A DNA stretch of 13,206 bases from an uncultured Gammaproteobacteria bacterium (GTDB lineage: Bacteria; Pseudomonadota; Gammaproteobacteria; Chromatiales; Chromatiaceae): contig CALAZS010000078.1 in NCBI GenBank assembly GCA_937926265.1, forward strand, positions 1-13,206, given 5' to 3'. The notes below the pieces were generated by a model, which saw only the letters and a list, made by a program, of their open reading frames with translations, did not search any database and was not told where the DNA came from. Both the position numbers and the translations under genes were made by a program. Every line of letters begins with the position of its first letter. The stretch's first letter is position 1. Positions 12,365 through 13,206 of the stretch are shown here, in pieces.

Positions 12365-13206
12365 ATGAGCCAAATAACCCCGGAAATGATTCAAAGTGTG
12401 CTGCAGGTCATGCGATCTGTGAGCCAGGGCCAGGCTGATTTACAGGCCAGTTCCCAAGCCGGCTCGCAGACTGGTTCCCAGCCAAGCAGCGCACAAATGG
12501 CGACCCAGGCGGCCACGCTGGCTTTACTTGATAAGGTATCCCAGGGCCAGCAGTTGCAGGCCACCGTGTTAAACCCGAATATAGACGGCAAGGTACTGTT
12601 ACGCCTGGCTGCTGAGAAAGTCCTGGTTGAAGCCGCTTTAAATACTCTCAAAGCCGGGCAACAGTTAAACGTGGTTGTGGTCGAAAAAACTGCTGACAGT
12701 CTGCAGCTGAAACTGGTCGACAGCAGTAATACCGCCGCATTGGCAAAAGAAATTCAGGCCCAGGTTTTAAAAATCAGCTTGCCTATTCAAACCCCTTTAA
12801 AGACGTTACTGACACAATTGTTCGAACTTGTACCCAAAGTTATTAACCAGGAACTGCAAACTGCATTGGCTAATACATTGGTCGGAAAACAGGTTGGCAG
12901 CCAAATTAATAAGCTTTTGGAACAGTTGCCCAACACGAATCAAATCAAAAGCCCGGAGGCTTTCAGGCAGGCAGTTCAGGATTCGGGTATTTTCATGGAA
13001 AGCCGCCTGTTACGCGGTGAGCCGATTGGCAATGATTTAAAAGCCGCGCTTGTCAGAATACTGGAAAATCTCAGGCAGCAGATAGATGCTGCTGCCAGGC
13101 CAAACCCGGCACTGGCAGGCAGTAACCCCAAAACCAATACCGCCAATACAACAAACCCAACCCTGGCTTCACTTGCACAAGCAAATGCTGCAACCACCGT
13201 TCAAAA
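12365..13206 (+). CDS. fliK: FliK-like flagellar hook-length control protein (partial, N-terminal part)
   Basis: The frame is open from ATG 12365 to the right edge (280 codons) with no stop. The composition is typical of FliK N-terminal regions: rich in Gln, Ala, Ser and Leu, with few aromatics. A low-complexity segment (about 20-50) contains SQ-type repeats. A small beta-rich module follows (GQQLQATVLNPNIDGKVLLRL, 61-81, then LKAGQQLNVVVVEKT, 95-109), and then the VQDSGIFMESRLLRGEP and LKAALVRILENL segments (204-220, 225-236) seen in gammaproteobacterial FliK-type proteins. FliK sets hook length and switches export specificity through FlhB; that C-terminal domain would lie beyond the window, so the assignment rests on the N-terminal part. 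A paralogue rather than the main fliK is possible. No ribosome site precedes the ATG. Confidence 0.78.
   Translation, partial: MSQITPEMIQSVLQVMRSVSQGQADLQASSQAGSQTGSQPSSAQMATQAATLALLDKVSQGQQLQATVLNPNIDGKVLLRLAAEKVLVEAALNTLKAGQQLNVVVVEKTADSLQLKLVDSSNTAALAKEIQAQVLKISLPIQTPLKTLLTQLFELVPKVINQELQTALANTLVGKQVGSQINKLLEQLPNTNQIKSPEAFRQAVQDSGIFMESRLLRGEPIGNDLKAALVRILENLRQQIDAAARPNPALAGSNPKTNTANTTNPTLASLAQANAATTVQ

Noticed and set aside
12391..13197. Minus-strand open frames opposite the FliK-like gene
   Set aside because: The Ala/Trp/Cys-rich translations are off-frame readings of the Gln/Ala-rich FliK frame, which is open to the window edge.

Overview
The window looks like chromosomal DNA from a flagellated, aerobic, probably marine or aquatic gammaproteobacterium with mid-range GC. 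The reasons are an rdgC gene (a family restricted to beta- and gammaproteobacteria), an SCO-type oxidase assembly factor, a bacterial voltage-gated sodium channel homologue, a chemoreceptor, a FliK-type flagellar protein, and interspersed palindromic repeats of the kind common in marine gammaproteobacteria. I cannot name the genus.

Left end (1-2355): the start of a membrane or secreted protein gene leaves the window on the minus strand. A small Spy/CpxP-like periplasmic protein (+) follows, then rdgC with a small Cys-motif protein behind it, both on the minus strand. The 315-base gap upstream of rdgC holds a run of six imperfect 11-bp repeats, a palindrome, and the terminator of the next gene.

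Sensory block (2356-7364, all minus strand). In transcription order it contains a TTG-started membrane histidine kinase with a C-terminal CZB zinc-binding domain, a BacNav-type six-TM cation channel with an aspartate-enriched selectivity filter, an SCO1/SenC copper chaperone, and a methyl-accepting chemotaxis protein with a histidine-containing multi-TM sensor. The SCO and chemoreceptor genes are almost contiguous. BacNav channels have been tied to chemotaxis in alkaliphilic Bacillus, so the channel and receptor being neighbours is worth noting.

AmmeMemoRadiSam block (7453-11404): the radical SAM enzyme amrS overlaps a CPA2-type cation/proton antiporter by four bases on the minus strand. amrB (MEMO1 family) and amrA (AMMECR1 family) are divergent on the plus strand. 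The roughly 300-base divergent region is filled by two related hairpin-forming elements in opposite orientation, so the promoters of this conserved but functionally unassigned system must lie inside or hard against them.

Right end (11405-13206): a GYF-TM-pentapeptide-repeat protein (minus) is divergent from a FliK-like flagellar gene (+) that runs off the window. A close match to a sigma-28 promoter lies just upstream of the FliK-like gene. No tRNA, rRNA, CRISPR array, transposase or phage gene was seen.
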